From positions 124,001-188,000 of the forward strand of contig NZ_JAKNRW010000005.1 in assembly GCF_023072615.1 (NCBI RefSeq): a DNA stretch of 64,000 nucleotides. Reading direction: 5' to 3'. Positions 17,266 to 27,456 of the stretch are shown here, one piece after another. The notes beneath the pieces are model-generated. The model did not search any database, was not told where the DNA came from, and was given only the letters and a program-made list of their open reading frames with translations. Numbering within the stretch: position 1 is the first letter of the stretch; each line of letters opens with the position of its first letter. Both the position numbers and the translations under genes were made by a program. The stretch is from Pseudomonas violetae (GTDB lineage Bacteria > Pseudomonadota > Gammaproteobacteria > Pseudomonadales > Pseudomonadaceae).

Positions 17266-18855
17266 TTGATTTCTACAGCTAACATCACGATGCAGTTCGG
17301 CGCCAAGCCGTTATTCGAGAACGTTTCGGTCAAATTCGCTGCGGGCAACCGCTATGGCCTGATCGGCGCCAATGGTTGCGGCAAGTCGACCTTCATGAAA
17401 ATCCTCGGTAATGATCTTGAGCCGTCCGGCGGCCAAGTGATGCTCGAGCCGAACGTGCGTCTGGGTAAATTGCGCCAGGACCAGTTCGCCTACGAAGAAT
17501 TTACCGTGATCGACACCGTGATCATGGGCCACGAAGAGCTGTGGAAGGTCAAGGCCGAGCGCGATCGCATCTACTCGCTGCCGGAAATGACCGAAGCAGA
17601 CGGCATGGCTGTGGCCGAGCTGGAAACCGAGTTCGCGGAAATGGACGGCTACACCGCCGAATCCCGTGCAGGCGAACTGTTGCTGGGCCTGGGCATCGGC
17701 ATCGAGCAGCACTTTGGCCCGATGAGCGAAGTGTCCCCTGGCTGGAAACTGCGCGTATTGCTGGCTCAGGCGCTGTTTTCCGACCCTGAAGTGCTGTTGC
17801 TCGACGAACCGACCAACCACCTGGACATCAACACCATCCGCTGGCTGGAAAACATCCTGACCCAGCGCTCCAGCTTGATGATCATCATCTCTCACGACCG
17901 TCACTTCCTGAACAGCGTGTGCACCCACATGGCTGACCTGGATTACGGCGAGCTGCGCCTGTTCCCGGGCAACTACGACGAGTACATGACCGTGGCGACC
18001 CAGTCACGCGAGCAGCTGCTGTCGGACAACGCCAAGAAGAAAGCCCAGATTTCGGAACTGCAGTCGTTCGTCAGCCGTTTCTCGGCCAACGCCTCAAAAG
18101 CCAAGCAAGCCACCTCCCGCGCCAAGGCGATCGACAAGATCCAGCTGGCCGAGGTTAAGCCTTCGAGCCGTGTGAGCCCGTTCATCCGTTTCGAACAAAC
18201 CAAGAAGCTGCACCGCCAGGCGGTCATCGTCGAGCGTATGGCCAAAGGCTTCGACGGCAAGCCGCTGTTCAAAGACTTCAGCTTCGTGGTTGAAGCCGGC
18301 GAGCGCGTGGCGATCATCGGCCCGAACGGTATCGGTAAAACCACTCTGCTGCGCACCCTGGTCAACGAACTGACCCCGGATGCCGGCACCGTGAAGTGGA
18401 CCGACGCCGCGGAACTGGGCTACTACGCCCAGGACCACGCGCACGACTTCGAAGACGACTGCAACCTGTTCGACTGGATGGGCCAATGGACCCAGGGCGG
18501 CGAGCAAATCGTTCGCGGTACCCTCGGCCGGATGCTGTTCTCCAACGACGAGATTCTGAAGTCGGTGAAGGTCATCTCCGGTGGTGAGCAAGGCCGTATG
18601 CTGTTCGGCAAGCTGATCCTGCAAAAGCCGAACGTGCTGATCATGGACGAACCGACCAACCACTTGGACATGGAATCCATCGAGGCGCTGAACCTGGCGC
18701 TGGAGAACTACCCGGGCACGCTGATCTTCGTCAGCCACGACCGCGAGTTCGTATCGTCCCTGGCTACCCGCATCATCGAGTTGAGCGCCAGCGGCGTGAT
18801 CGACTTCAGCGGTACTTATGATGATTACCTGCGCAGCCAGGGTGTGGTGTTCTAA
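17266..18855 (+). CDS. ybiT: ABC-F family ATPase YbiT
   Basis: A 529-residue soluble protein with two ABC ATPase domains joined by the ABC-F linker, and no membrane segments. It is expected to bind the ribosomal E site and modulate translation. Walker A motifs are GANGCGKST and GPNGIGKTT. Walker B motifs are [12 protein letters not shown] and [12 protein letters not shown]. The linker is near residues 240-300 ([22 protein letters not shown]). It follows E. coli YbiT along its whole length. The start is TTG at 17266: AGGAAA precedes it at good spacing, and [21 protein letters not shown] is the conserved beginning. A wobble-containing terminator follows. Confidence 0.93.
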   Translation: MISTANITMQFGAKPLFENVSVKFAAGNRYGLIGANGCGKSTFMKILGNDLEPSGGQVMLEPNVRLGKLRQDQFAYEEFTVIDTVIMGHEELWKVKAERDRIYSLPEMTEADGMAVAELETEFAEMDGYTAESRAGELLLGLGIGIEQHFGPMSEVSPGWKLRVLLAQALFSDPEVLLLDEPTNHLDINTIRWLENILTQRSSLMIIISHDRHFLNSVCTHMADLDYGELRLFPGNYDEYMTVATQSREQLLSDNAKKKAQISELQSFVSRFSANASKAKQATSRAKAIDKIQLAEVKPSSRVSPFIRFEQTKKLHRQAVIVERMAKGFDGKPLFKDFSFVVEAGERVAIIGPNGIGKTTLLRTLVNELTPDAGTVKWTDAAELGYYAQDHAHDFEDDCNLFDWMGQWTQGGEQIVRGTLGRMLFSNDEILKSVKVISGGEQGRMLFGKLILQKPNVLIMDEPTNHLDMESIEALNLALENYPGTLIFVSHDREFVSSLATRIIELSASGVIDFSGTYDDYLRSQGVVF

Positions 18856-18884
18856 GAGCCGCTTTTAGTTTCAAGCTGCAAGTG

Positions 18885-18912
18885 AAAGCCCTGTCCTGGT
18901 GACGGGGCTTTT
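18885..18912 (+). terminator. Intrinsic terminator of ybiT
   Basis: AAAGCCCTGTC (18885-18895) pairs with GACGGGGCTTT (18901-18911) around a 5-nt loop, with one T-G wobble, followed by T. It lies 30 nt after the ybiT stop. Confidence 0.8.
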
Positions 18913-18951
18913 CGCGTTTCAGGGTCCAGGGATTTTCTGCTGCAAAAAGCT

Positions 18952-19013
18952 TCGCGAGCAAGCCCGCTCCCACACTGGAATGCGGTCCCCTGTGGGAGCG
19001 GGCTTGCTCGCGA
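18952..19013. repeat. Paired REP elements (BIME) with perfect 23-bp inverted repeat
   Basis: Two REP copies in opposite orientation, 18952-18974 and 18991-19013, are perfect reverse complements over 23 bp with a 16-nt spacer. The core is GAGCAAGCCCGCTCCCACA. This is the commonest REP type of the P. fluorescens group. Such pairs are moved by REP-associated tyrosine transposases; none is encoded in the window. Confidence 0.92.
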
Positions 19014-19127
19014 TGAGGCCCTCAGCAACAGCACAAAATCCAAACCCAACTTAGTTAGCCTGCTTTCTTTTATCAAACACCCGCGCGATGATGCAGTTCT
19101 CCCACCGCCGCTCGCGAACCAGCCCTC

Positions 19128-20315
19128 ATGTCTGCGCAGCAACTGCCCCCGCAAAGCTCCATGGCGATCACCCTGCAGATCGTTTCCATCGTGTTCTACA
19201 CCTTCGTTGCGTTCCTGTGCATCGGCCTGCCGATCGCGGTGTTGCCAGGCTACGTCCATGACCAGTTGGGATTCAGCGCCATAGTCGCGGGCCTGACCAT
19301 TGGCTGCCAATACCTTGCCACTCTGCTGAGCCGGCCCATGGCCGGGCGCATGTCGGACACCGCCGGCACCAAGCGTGCGATCATCTGCGGGTTGTCGGGC
19401 ATTTTCTTGAGCGGCCTGTTGACCTTGCTGTCGACACTGCTGCAACACATGCCACTGCTGAGCCTGTTGATCTTGATTGCCGGACGTTTGTTGCTGGGGA
19501 TCGCCCAGGGCCTGATCGGGGTCGGCACCATCAGTTGGTGCATGGGCCAGGTCGGCGCGGAACACACTGCGCGATCCATTTCCTGGAACGGCATCGCTTC
19601 CTATGGCGCAATTGCCATTGGTGCGCCCCTGGGCGTGGTGATGGTCAGCCAACTGGGCTTCTCCAGCCTGGGGATTGCCCTGTCACTGCTGGCTGGCGTC
19701 GCGCTGTTGCTGATTCGCAACAAACCTTCGGTGCCAGTGATCCGTGGCGAGCGCCTGCCATTTTGGGCGGTGTTCGGGCGCATCGCGCCGTTCGGGGCGA
19801 GCCTGAGCCTGGCCTCGATCGGCTACGGCTCTTTAACGACCTTCATCACGCTGTATTACGTGAACCGCGGCTGGACTGGCGCGGCGTACTGCCTGACGGT
19901 GTTTGGAGTGTGCTTCATCCTGGCTCGGGTGCTGTTCATCTCGAGCATCGGTCGTTTTGGTGGCTTCACTTCAGCGATCGCCTGCATGTGTATCGAAACT
20001 GCAGGATTAGTGTTGCTGTGGCTGGCGCCATCGACCGGTTATGCCTTGCTCGGCGCCGGGCTGACGGGTTTCGGCCTGTCCCTGGTGTACCCGGCGCTCG
20101 GCGTGGAGGCGATCAAGCAGGTGCCAAACTCCAGTCGCGGCGCGGGATTGAGTGCCTATGCGGTGTTCTTCGATCTGGCCCTGGCAATCGCCGGGCCTTT
20201 AATGGGCGCGATTGCGCTCAACCTGGGGTATTCGTGGATATTCTTTTGTGCAGCGCTGCTATCAGTGACTGGACTTGGACTAACCCTGTTGCTCAAACGC
20301 CGGGCAATGGCGTGA
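19128..20315 (+). CDS. MFS transporter, YhhS/YfcJ-like
   Basis: A 395-residue 12-helix major facilitator. The cytoplasmic loop between helices 2 and 3 has the MFS signature (GRMSDTAGTKRAII). Helix 4-5 contains IAGRLLLGIAQGLIGVGTISW. It resembles the YhhS/YfcJ group of drug and sugar efflux proteins. The substrate cannot be told from sequence. Start ATG 19128 lies in MSAQQLPPQSS; no strong Shine-Dalgarno is visible, so the Met at residue 12 is an alternative start. It is monocistronic, downstream of a REP pair. Confidence 0.85.
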   Translation: MSAQQLPPQSSMAITLQIVSIVFYTFVAFLCIGLPIAVLPGYVHDQLGFSAIVAGLTIGCQYLATLLSRPMAGRMSDTAGTKRAIICGLSGIFLSGLLTLLSTLLQHMPLLSLLILIAGRLLLGIAQGLIGVGTISWCMGQVGAEHTARSISWNGIASYGAIAIGAPLGVVMVSQLGFSSLGIALSLLAGVALLLIRNKPSVPVIRGERLPFWAVFGRIAPFGASLSLASIGYGSLTTFITLYYVNRGWTGAAYCLTVFGVCFILARVLFISSIGRFGGFTSAIACMCIETAGLVLLWLAPSTGYALLGAGLTGFGLSLVYPALGVEAIKQVPNSSRGAGLSAYAVFFDLALAIAGPLMGAIALNLGYSWIFFCAALLSVTGLGLTLLLKRRAMA

Positions 20316-20431
20316 GGCTATGCCCTGCAGGCGATGCATAGGAGTTGCCGGGTGAAACGAGGCGGCGACCGTTATCTTGATCTTCAAATACCTACACCAA
20401 AAGATCGCAGCCTGGGGTAGTCGCGTAGGCA

Positions 20432-21469
20432 TCATTGATCGGCAGTTTGCATTCCTGCGCGGTTAGGTTTGGCCAAGGTGCGGGAAAAAAACCGCCCAGC
20501 CTCGCCAATCAAGTTGCGATGGATGTCCTCACGATCAACTCCATCGGCATCAGTACACAGTGCTGGCATGGCGGCAATCTGCTCCTCGTTGCAGGGCGCC
20601 ATAAACACGAAATGCCCGGCGCCTGCCAGCAACTTGAAATCCGGGGCGATGGGCAGTTTGCGTGCCAATGCAGCGGCGTTTTTGTCAAAGGCCACCAGCT
20701 TGTCGCCGTCTCCGCTGTAGAGCAGCACCGGTACGTGCACGTCGACCAGGGTATGTCGGCCGAACTTGAGGCTTAACGGCGCCATCAGCAGCAAGGCATG
20801 AACTCGCGGGTCCGCCACCGGCTGCAGGTCATCGCGATCGGCGATCAGTTCGCCCTTGGTATTGCAGGCGTCACGATCATCCGGACGTTCCTGGCAATAA
20901 CGACGCAGGCGATCAAGATCAGGTGTTGCGCCGGAGAGTATCAACGCGGTTTCGCCGCCTGCCGAGTAACCGATCACACCGACCTGTCTGGCATTGACGA
21001 ACGGCGCGAGCATGGCGTCGCCCAAGGTTGCGGTAATGGCTTCGGAAATCTGGATCGGGCGCCCGTACAAGTTGCTCAAGGTACCAAGACGACTGTGATC
21101 CTTGGAATTGTCACCCGGATGGATGACCGCCACCACCACAAAGCCCTTGCGCGCCAGCGAGGTCATCAGGTCGTGCAAGGCCAGCGGCGTGCCAGTGTTG
21201 CCGTGGGACAACATCAGCATCGGATAACGACCGATGGCTACCCGGGCATCCTCGCCCGCTTCCACCGTGTAGCCCTCAAGCCGGCTGGAGCGCTCCTTGT
21301 CGCTTGACGGGTAGAACGCGATAGCACGCATTGGTTGCAGGTCCAAGGGGTCGAGAAAACTCATCTCGTGATAGCCGACACTCCAGCGGGGGTGCAGCGC
21401 AGGTGCCGCGTGCACCCCATTAAGGCTGCCGAGCAAGCCCATCAGCAATGCTGCACAAAGACGCACCAT
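20432..21469 (-). CDS. Secreted alpha/beta hydrolase (dienelactone/PAF-acetylhydrolase-like)
   Basis: A 345-residue hydrolase with a signal peptide (MVRLCAALLMGLLGSLNGVHA/APA). The oxyanion/first-strand region is YPMLMLSHGNTGTP, the nucleophile elbow is GVIGYSAGGET (Ser in GYSAG), and the C-terminal catalytic His is in LLAGAGHFVFMAPC. Two cysteines near RYCQERPDDRDACN may form a disulphide, consistent with export. The frame is open 71 codons upstream, but MVRLC at 21469 begins the only plausible signal peptide. Substrate unknown. The genes on either side do not suggest a pathway. Confidence 0.8.
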   Translation of the reverse strand: MVRLCAALLMGLLGSLNGVHAAPALHPRWSVGYHEMSFLDPLDLQPMRAIAFYPSSDKERSSRLEGYTVEAGEDARVAIGRYPMLMLSHGNTGTPLALHDLMTSLARKGFVVVAVIHPGDNSKDHSRLGTLSNLYGRPIQISEAITATLGDAMLAPFVNARQVGVIGYSAGGETALILSGATPDLDRLRRYCQERPDDRDACNTKGELIADRDDLQPVADPRVHALLLMAPLSLKFGRHTLVDVHVPVLLYSGDGDKLVAFDKNAAALARKLPIAPDFKLLAGAGHFVFMAPCNEEQIAAMPALCTDADGVDREDIHRNLIGEAGRFFSRTLAKPNRAGMQTADQ

Positions 21470-21548
21470 GGAACGCCCTACCTGTTTACTTGAGGCAACG
21501 ATAACCCTTGACTGCACAACCTGGGCCAACCTGTGACACGACCAGAAA

Positions 21549-21598
21549 CAAAAAACTCCGCACCTGGCGCTTGCGCTTCCAGAATACAGAGTTTTTTT
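21549..21598 (-). terminator. Likely intrinsic terminator of azoR
   Basis: On the minus strand, AAAAAAACTC and GAGTTTTTT flank an internal CTGG...CCAG stem, 38 nt past the azoR stop, ending in a T run. It lies before the codirectional hydrolase gene and would insulate it. Confidence 0.6.
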
Positions 21599-21635
21599 AG
21601 GGTTGGCTGAGCTGTTTGAGGTCTTTGCGCAAGCC

Positions 21636-22247
21636 TTACGCAGCAGCGAACAACTGCTCATTAATTCGTGTGTGTGCGTCATTCATGGCTTTGGCGCGCA
21701 CTTCGTCACCGTAGGCCAGGCCTTCGGCACGCACGAACTCGATGTCGGTGATGCCGAGGAAGCCAAGCAGCAGTTTCAAATAGTCTTCATGGGCCACGCC
21801 GCTTGCCTGGCCGGCATGCAGGCCGCCGGCAGTCGACACAATCACCACTTTCTTGCCGCCGCAAAGGCCTTCAGGTCCGGCTTCGGTATAACGGAAGGTT
21901 TGGCCGGCTACGGCGATGCGGTCGATCCAGGCCTTGAGCTGTGTCGGAATCGTGAAGTTGTACATCGGTGCTGCAATCACTACGGCGTCTGCTGCGAGGA
22001 ATTCAGCCAAGGTCGTGGTGCTCAGATCAGCTTCGTGCTGTTGCGCAGCGTTGCGCAACTCGGCGGTGGTACCGGCAGCGACCAGGGTGGTGGAGGAGAA
22101 ATGGCTGATGGCGTCGGCGGCGAGGTCGCGGTAAGTCACCACCGTACCTGCTTCGGCGGCTTGCCAGGCTTTGACCACTTCACTGCTCAACTGACGGGAG
22201 GCCGAGTTGTCACCCAGAATGCTCGAATCGATATGCAACAGTTTCAT
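21636..22247 (-). CDS. azoR: FMN-dependent NADH:quinone/azo reductase AzoR
   Basis: A 203-residue flavodoxin-fold oxidoreductase that reduces quinones and azo compounds with two electrons from NADH. The FMN phosphate loop is at the N-terminus ([21 protein letters not shown]). [18 protein letters not shown] is the AzoR FMN signature, and [13 protein letters not shown] follows. Length is normal for the family. GGAG lies upstream of the ATG at 22247. The LysR-type gene at 22377 is transcribed divergently across 129 nt, the classic arrangement of a regulator with its target. Confidence 0.93.
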   Translation of the reverse strand: MKLLHIDSSILGDNSASRQLSSEVVKAWQAAEAGTVVTYRDLAADAISHFSSTTLVAAGTTAELRNAAQQHEADLSTTTLAEFLAADAVVIAAPMYNFTIPTQLKAWIDRIAVAGQTFRYTEAGPEGLCGGKKVVIVSTAGGLHAGQASGVAHEDYLKLLLGFLGITDIEFVRAEGLAYGDEVRAKAMNDAHTRINEQLFAAA

Positions 22248-22376
22248 AAGGGATCTCCAAGGTGAAGATCGCCAGCCGGCGATCTGATGGAGTGAATCCT
22301 ACAGGTGAAACCAATAGCCGATTAGTCAGCAACAATGCGATTATTCGTCTCACTGATAGAACAGCTGGATGATGAG

Positions 22377-23285
22377 ATGCAAGATCTTAACGACCTCTAC
22401 TATTTTGCCAAGGTGGTCGAAGCCGGTGGTTTTGCTGCCGCCGGCCGCTTGTTGGGCATTCCCAAGTCGCGCCTGTCACGACGCATTGCCGAATTGGAAG
22501 AGCGTCTGGGTGCACGCCTCCTGCAACGCACCACGCGTCAGCTCAAATTAACGGCCGTAGGTGAGCGCTACTTGCGGCACTGCCAGGCCATGTTGCTGGA
22601 GGCGGAAATGGCCGACGAAGCCGTGGCCAGCATGTCCAGCGAACCGCGTGGGCGCCTGCGCGTGTCTTGCCCGGTGGGTGTCGCCCATGAAATCCTTCCC
22701 GTCGTCATCAGCAACTTTCTCGATAAGTTCCCTCAGGTGCAGTTGGAAGTGATGCTCCTTAACCGCCGCGTCGATTTGGTGACCGAGGGCATCGATGTCG
22801 CCTTGCGCGTGCGTGAGTTGGGCGACGAAGATCCGCAGTTGGTCACTCGCCGGTTGCGCCAAGCACAGATGGCACTGGTGGCCAGCCCGACGTTTCTGCT
22901 GCAGCGTGAAATCACCCATCCCGAAGAGTTGAAAAACCTTCCGGCCTTGGGCGCGCTCGAAGCTGATCGCCTGATGCATATCCGCCTGCTCGACCAGCAC
23001 GGCAAGAGCTTCGATGTGGCCCTGGAAGCGCGCCTGGGCATTGATGATTTTATCGTACGCAAGGCCTGCACACTCGCTGGCCAGGGATTCACCCTGTTGC
23101 CCATGATGTACTGTGAGCAGGAATTGCACGACGGTTCGCTGGTGCAGTTGCTGCCTGACTGGTCGTTGCCCGGCGGCTGGCTACAGGCGGTATACCCACA
23201 TCGACGGGGAGTGATGCCAGCTGTTCGCGCCTGGATCGATCATCTGGTCGAGTCATTCAACGCCTGTGGGGAGCGCCTGTTATGA
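22377..23285 (+). CDS. LysR-family regulator divergent from azoR
   Basis: A 302-residue LysR-type transcription factor. The winged HTH is at residues 1-60 (LNDLYYFAKVVEAGGFAAAGRLLG, PKSRLSRRIAELEERLGARLLQR), with the effector domain from about 90. The start at 22377 (MQDLNDLYYF) is preferred because it is the conserved beginning; the frame is open 14 codons further. It probably controls azoR and perhaps the overlapping MmcQ-type gene, whose start overlaps its stop (ATGA at 23282-23285). The inducer is unknown. Confidence 0.88.
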   Translation: MQDLNDLYYFAKVVEAGGFAAAGRLLGIPKSRLSRRIAELEERLGARLLQRTTRQLKLTAVGERYLRHCQAMLLEAEMADEAVASMSSEPRGRLRVSCPVGVAHEILPVVISNFLDKFPQVQLEVMLLNRRVDLVTEGIDVALRVRELGDEDPQLVTRRLRQAQMALVASPTFLLQREITHPEELKNLPALGALEADRLMHIRLLDQHGKSFDVALEARLGIDDFIVRKACTLAGQGFTLLPMMYCEQELHDGSLVQLLPDWSLPGGWLQAVYPHRRGVMPAVRAWIDHLVESFNACGERLL

Positions 23286-23641
23286 GTACCGCAAGGATGA
23301 GTGAAGAGGCTGTGGCGCAGTTTTGCCTGGCCCTCCCCGGTGCCCGGGAAGACTACAAATGGGGTGGAGTGCGGGTATTTTCGATCGCGGGAAACAAGAT
23401 GTTTGCGCTACAGGGTTTGCGCGGCGACTCGCTGGCCTTCAAGGTCGACAAGGATCTGTTTCTGGGGCATTGCGACCGTCCCGGCATCCACCCGGCGCCT
23501 TACCTGGCCCGAGCCCAATGGGTCATCATGGACGCTCCCTATCCCCTGGGCATTAAAGAGCTGCAGGGATTGTTGCAACGTTCCCACCAACTGGTGGTGA
23601 GCAAATTGCCCAAGCGCACTCAGGTGGGACTGCTGCTCTAG
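23282..23641 (+). CDS. MmcQ/YjbR family DNA-binding-like protein
   Basis: A 119-residue protein of the YjbR/CyaY-like double-wing fold (DUF419). Motifs are CLALPGAREDYKWGGVRVFSIAGNKMFAL and the basic C-terminal helix LLQRSHQLVVSKLPKRTQ. Members bind DNA in some assays, but biological function is unclear. Its ATG overlaps the LysR stop codon by 4 nt, so translation is coupled. The ATG at 23297 (MSEEAVAQF) is an alternative start. Its stop overlaps the convergent DUF1294 gene by 4 nt. Confidence 0.85.
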   Translation: MSTARMSEEAVAQFCLALPGAREDYKWGGVRVFSIAGNKMFALQGLRGDSLAFKVDKDLFLGHCDRPGIHPAPYLARAQWVIMDAPYPLGIKELQGLLQRSHQLVVSKLPKRTQVGLLL

Positions 23642-24045
23642 AACAGCGCGAACAAATGGGCGCCGAGGAACAACTGGTCGATCCAGAACACCTGGTGCAG
23701 CAATACGATGGCCCAGAACAGGGCCTGGTAGGAAATCTTGCGGGTCTTGTGCCGAAATACTTGCTGCGCCACCAAAGCGCCCGGCCAGCCACCGGCCAGT
23801 TCTGCGGCGTGCAGGACATTCTCCGGGGTCCGCCAGCGGTCAGTACGGGCCTTGCGCTTGTCGCTCCAGTAAAGGAAGAACGCCAGCACGCTGACGATGC
23901 CGTAGGCCGACAGGGGAATCAACGATATCCCCTGCAGCCACATCAGCATCGAACCGGTCAACGGCAGCGCGCACACCAGCGCAAACACCAGCGACTTCAA
24001 TCGCGGGTTCTGGATTTTCCCGGGGCGCGCGCCGCTGTCGATCAT
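23638..24045 (-). CDS. DUF1294 membrane protein
   Basis: A 135-residue inner-membrane protein. Hydrophobic helices lie near residues 18-37, 42-60 and 105-125. The family signature is [48 protein letters not shown], spanning residues about 56-104. This version lacks the N-terminal cold-shock domain found in some relatives. Function unknown. Its ATG overlaps the uppP stop by 4 nt, so the two are translationally coupled, although a role in cell-wall recycling is only a guess from this context. Confidence 0.85.
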   Translation of the reverse strand: MIDSGARPGKIQNPRLKSLVFALVCALPLTGSMLMWLQGISLIPLSAYGIVSVLAFFLYWSDKRKARTDRWRTPENVLHAAELAGGWPGALVAQQVFRHKTRKISYQALFWAIVLLHQVFWIDQLFLGAHLFALF

Positions 24046-24872
24046 GGTTTGGCTGCGCTCCAGTCAACCCAGCCGAACTGCCAGGTAGCGAGGATCAGCA
24101 GGCCGAACGCGATACGGTACCAGGCGAACACGGCATAGCTGTGGTTGGCGATGAACTTGAGGAGCCCGCGCACCGCAATCATCGCGAAGATAAACGCAGT
24201 GACGAAGCCAACGGCAAACACCGGGAAATCCGCAGGGACGAATAGGTCGCGGTACTTGTAGCCCGAATACACAGCGGCACCGACCATGGTCGGCATTGCC
24301 AGGAAGAACGAAAACTCGGTAGCCGTCTTGCGCGACAGGCCAAACAGAAGGCCACCGATGATGGTCGAACCGGAGCGCGAAGTACCCGGAATCATTGCCA
24401 GACACTGGGCGAAGCCAACTTTCAGGGCATCTTTCCAGGTGATCTCGTCCACGGTCTGAGCATGGACTTCATGGTCGCGATTCTCCGCCCACAACATGAT
24501 GATGCCGCCGACAACCAGTGCCGCCGCGACCGTAATCGGGTTGAACAGGTATTCGTGGATCAGGTCCGCGAAAATCACCCCCAATACCACGGCCGGCATG
24601 AACGCGATCAACAGGTTGGCGGTGAAACGGCGAGCGCTGGGTTGGGTCGGCAAGCCGATGACCACGTCGAGAATCTTGCGTCGAAACTCCCACACCACTG
24701 CCAGGATTGCGCCGAGCTGGATGATGATATTAAACGCCATGGCCCGCTCACCACCGAAGTTGAGCAGGTCCGCGACGATAATCTGGTGTCCGGTACTGGA
24801 AATGGGCAGAAACTCCGTCAGCCCTTCTACAACGCCTAGTATCAATGCCTGAAAGGCGGTCCAAAGATCCAT
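24042..24872 (-). CDS. uppP: Undecaprenyl-diphosphatase UppP (BacA)
   Basis: A 276-residue polytopic membrane enzyme that dephosphorylates undecaprenyl pyrophosphate to recycle the lipid carrier of peptidoglycan and polysaccharide synthesis, and gives bacitracin tolerance. The two catalytic motifs are [18 protein letters not shown] near the N-terminus and [11 protein letters not shown] in the middle. Start ATG 24872 ([10 protein letters not shown]) matches the family; six upstream in-frame codons are unlikely to be used. It is the first gene of a two-gene unit with the DUF1294 gene. Confidence 0.95.
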   Translation of the reverse strand: MDLWTAFQALILGVVEGLTEFLPISSTGHQIIVADLLNFGGERAMAFNIIIQLGAILAVVWEFRRKILDVVIGLPTQPSARRFTANLLIAFMPAVVLGVIFADLIHEYLFNPITVAAALVVGGIIMLWAENRDHEVHAQTVDEITWKDALKVGFAQCLAMIPGTSRSGSTIIGGLLFGLSRKTATEFSFFLAMPTMVGAAVYSGYKYRDLFVPADFPVFAVGFVTAFIFAMIAVRGLLKFIANHSYAVFAWYRIAFGLLILATWQFGWVDWSAAKP

Positions 24873-25161
24873 CAATCCCCCAAGAAGCAATGCTCGTCGG
24901 CATGCCCCGTTAATATGTTCAATGCATTTACTGCGATCAGTCTGGCTATAGCGCCGCGTGCTGGAACCTCTGGATAAACCACGACTTGGCGTAGAAAGTT
25001 CATTCAGGATTCAGGTTTTCGCCCGCGGGGCCGAAATCCTATCAGACAAGTCCGATTTACGCTGCCGACTATTGGGCTTGACTGCAAACCCGTGCCTGCC
25101 ATCCGGGGTGAAATGCTGACGAACCTTTATGACAAGAACAAGAAACCGGAGTAACCGCCTT

Positions 25162-26796
25162 ATGAACAGCTTGCGCACTATGTCGATCAGTCGCCGCCTG
25201 TGGCTCATCCTGATCGTGGCCGTCCTTATGCTGATGACGTTGGGCGGATTGATGCTCAAGCAGATTCACACTGACCTGTATCAGGCCAAGGCGCAGAAAA
25301 CCCAGCACGTGGTGCAGACCGCCAGCGGTATTCTCAGCTATTACCACGACCTCGAGACCACCGGCGCCCTGACCCGCGAGGCAGCGCAAAAGCAGGCGCT
25401 GACCGCGGTTCGTGGCCTGCGGTACGACCAGAATGATTATTTCTGGATCAACGACCTGGTCCCAGTCATGGTCATGCACCCGGTCAACCCGAAACTCGAT
25501 GGCCAGAATCTGGCGGCGATCCGTGATCCGGACGGTTTTGCATTGTTCAACGAGATGGTGGCGGTGGCCAAGACCAAGGGCGCTGGGGTGGTGAACTATC
25601 GCTGGCCGAAACCCGGTGCGAGCGCGCCGGTAGAGAAAACCTCCTACGTCAAGCTTTTTGAGCCCTGGGGTTGGGTGATCGGCTCGGGGGTCTACATTGA
25701 TGACATGCAAGGGGAGTTCTACGGCCAGGTTTGGAAGGCTTCATTGGTGTGCCTGGTGATTGCTGCGATCATGGCATTGCTGGTGATCCTGATTGCCCGC
25801 AGCATCGTGCGTCCCCTGCAGGAAACTGTGAACGCCATGGCCAATATCGCCAGCGGCGAGAGTGACCTGACCCGCAGCCTCGATACCCATGGCCGCGATG
25901 AGGTAACGCAGTTGGCCCAACACTTCAACGCGTTCACGGCCAAATTGCGCTTGGTCATCAGCCAATTGCAGGTCTCAGCCAGCGATCTCGGTGAGTCGTC
26001 CAGCGCCTTGGGCAATGATGCAGCCCAGGCACAACAACGCAGCCAACAGCAATCCCAGCAAATGGAGCTGGTCGCAACGGCGATCAACGAGGTCACGTAT
26101 GGGGTGCAGGACGTGGCGAAGAATGCCGAGCATGCCGCCAGCGAAATGCGCGATGCCGAATCCCAGGCGCAGCAGGGCCAAGTCAACCTTGATGGCAGTT
26201 TGCAACAGATTGATAAATTGTCCGGCACCATCGAACAGGCGGTAGGAGTGATCCGTACTCTGGCCGCCGAGAGTACGCAAATCGGCACGGTGCTCGAGGT
26301 GATCCGCTCGATTGCCGAACAAACCAACCTGCTGGCGCTCAATGCCGCCATTGAAGCCGCCAGGGCTGGCGAACAGGGTCGCGGGTTTGCAGTAGTGGCC
26401 GATGAAGTCAGGTTGCTGGCACAGCGCACGCAGAAGTCCACGGCCGAGATCCAGTCGATGATCGAACGTTTGCAGAATCACTCGGAAGCGGCAGTCAAGG
26501 TCATCGGCGACAGCAGCCGCGCTTCGCAACTGACCATCGAACAGGCAGGCCTGGCTGGTGCGAGCCTGAGTGCCATTGGCCAGGCTTTGCGCAACCTCAA
26601 CGGCCTGAACGCCTCCATTGCCAGCGCCACCCTGCAGCAGGCGCATGTGGTGGAAGATATCAACCAGAACGTGACCCAGGCGGCTGGTTTGTCCCACAGC
26701 ACTGCGCTGGCGGCCGAGCAATCAAGCGAGGCAAGTGTGCGGTTGAAGGGGTTGAGTGAGCATTTGAATGGCTTGCTCAAGCAGTTTCGTGTTTAG
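25162..26796 (+). CDS. Methyl-accepting chemotaxis protein with single Cache domain
   Basis: A 544-residue chemoreceptor. TM1 is near residues 10-32 and the periplasmic sCache domain spans about 33-185 ([44 protein letters not shown]). TM2 is near 190-212, HAMP to about 265, then a long helical signalling domain with hairpin tip [20 protein letters not shown]. This Cache type often senses short carboxylic acids (for example McpP of P. putida); that ligand is inference. GGAGTAACC precedes ATG 25162. No CheR-docking pentapeptide is visible at the C-terminus. Confidence 0.9.
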   Translation: MNSLRTMSISRRLWLILIVAVLMLMTLGGLMLKQIHTDLYQAKAQKTQHVVQTASGILSYYHDLETTGALTREAAQKQALTAVRGLRYDQNDYFWINDLVPVMVMHPVNPKLDGQNLAAIRDPDGFALFNEMVAVAKTKGAGVVNYRWPKPGASAPVEKTSYVKLFEPWGWVIGSGVYIDDMQGEFYGQVWKASLVCLVIAAIMALLVILIARSIVRPLQETVNAMANIASGESDLTRSLDTHGRDEVTQLAQHFNAFTAKLRLVISQLQVSASDLGESSSALGNDAAQAQQRSQQQSQQMELVATAINEVTYGVQDVAKNAEHAASEMRDAESQAQQGQVNLDGSLQQIDKLSGTIEQAVGVIRTLAAESTQIGTVLEVIRSIAEQTNLLALNAAIEAARAGEQGRGFAVVADEVRLLAQRTQKSTAEIQSMIERLQNHSEAAVKVIGDSSRASQLTIEQAGLAGASLSAIGQALRNLNGLNASIASATLQQAHVVEDINQNVTQAAGLSHSTALAAEQSSEASVRLKGLSEHLNGLLKQFRV

Positions 26797-26892
26797 CAGG
26801 CCGTGAGGTGATGCCTGTAGCAAGTCAGGCAGCTGCTTCATCCGCAGCCATCCGGTACAATCCGCTCCCCTTTCCACACTCAAGGAATCTCC

Positions 26893-27456
26893 ATGTCCGG
26901 GCTAGAACTGTTTGCCGCCGCCCTCGGTGTGATCGCCGTCTGGTTGACGGTCAAACAGAATCCCTGGTGCTGGCCGATCGGCCTGGTCATGGTACTGCTA
27001 TATAGCTGGGTATTTTTCGAGGTCAAACTCTACTCGGACATGCTGCTGCAGGTCATTTACGCTGCGCTTCAATTGTACGGCTGGTGGCAGTGGACGCGTG
27101 GGGGTGAGGAACGGCTGGGGCGGCAGGTCAGCCAGCTCACAGTGGCACCGATTGCCTTGGGTTTGACGCTGGGCGCCATTGGCAGTCTCGCGCTGGGGGC
27201 GGCCATGGCGCACTGGACTGATGCGGCGCAACCCTGGCTGGACGCCGCGCTCACCGGTTTCAGCCTGGTGGCACAACTGTGGATGGCACAGAAACGCGTG
27301 CAATGCTGGCCGCTGTGGATCGTGCTGGATGTGATTTTTGTCGGACTGTTCCTCTATAAAGGCATGTACCTGACCGCCGGACTTTACGCGTTGTTCACCC
27401 TGATCGCGATCCAGGGCTGGCGTGAATGGCGCACCGACCTGGCATTGCGAGCATGA
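26893..27456 (+). CDS. pnuC: Nicotinamide riboside transporter PnuC
   Basis: A 187-residue membrane protein of the PnuC family, with about seven hydrophobic segments. Aromatic motifs line the substrate path (KQNPWCWPIGLVMVLLYSWVFFEVKLYSDMLLQ, LQLYGWWQWTRG, CWPLWIVLDVIFVGLFLYKGMYLTAGLY). It facilitates uptake of nicotinamide riboside, which must be trapped by phosphorylation. The following gene encodes a NadR-type kinase whose ATG overlaps the pnuC stop (ATGA at 27453-27456), which supports this substrate. AAGGAA lies before the ATG. No thiamine riboswitch was seen upstream, arguing against a PnuT role. Confidence 0.9.
   Translation: MSGLELFAAALGVIAVWLTVKQNPWCWPIGLVMVLLYSWVFFEVKLYSDMLLQVIYAALQLYGWWQWTRGGEERLGRQVSQLTVAPIALGLTLGAIGSLALGAAMAHWTDAAQPWLDAALTGFSLVAQLWMAQKRVQCWPLWIVLDVIFVGLFLYKGMYLTAGLYALFTLIAIQGWREWRTDLALRA

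Noticed and set aside
26797..26892. Thiamine riboswitch before pnuC
   Set aside because: The short gap lacks the conserved TPP elements, and the downstream kinase points to nicotinamide riboside.
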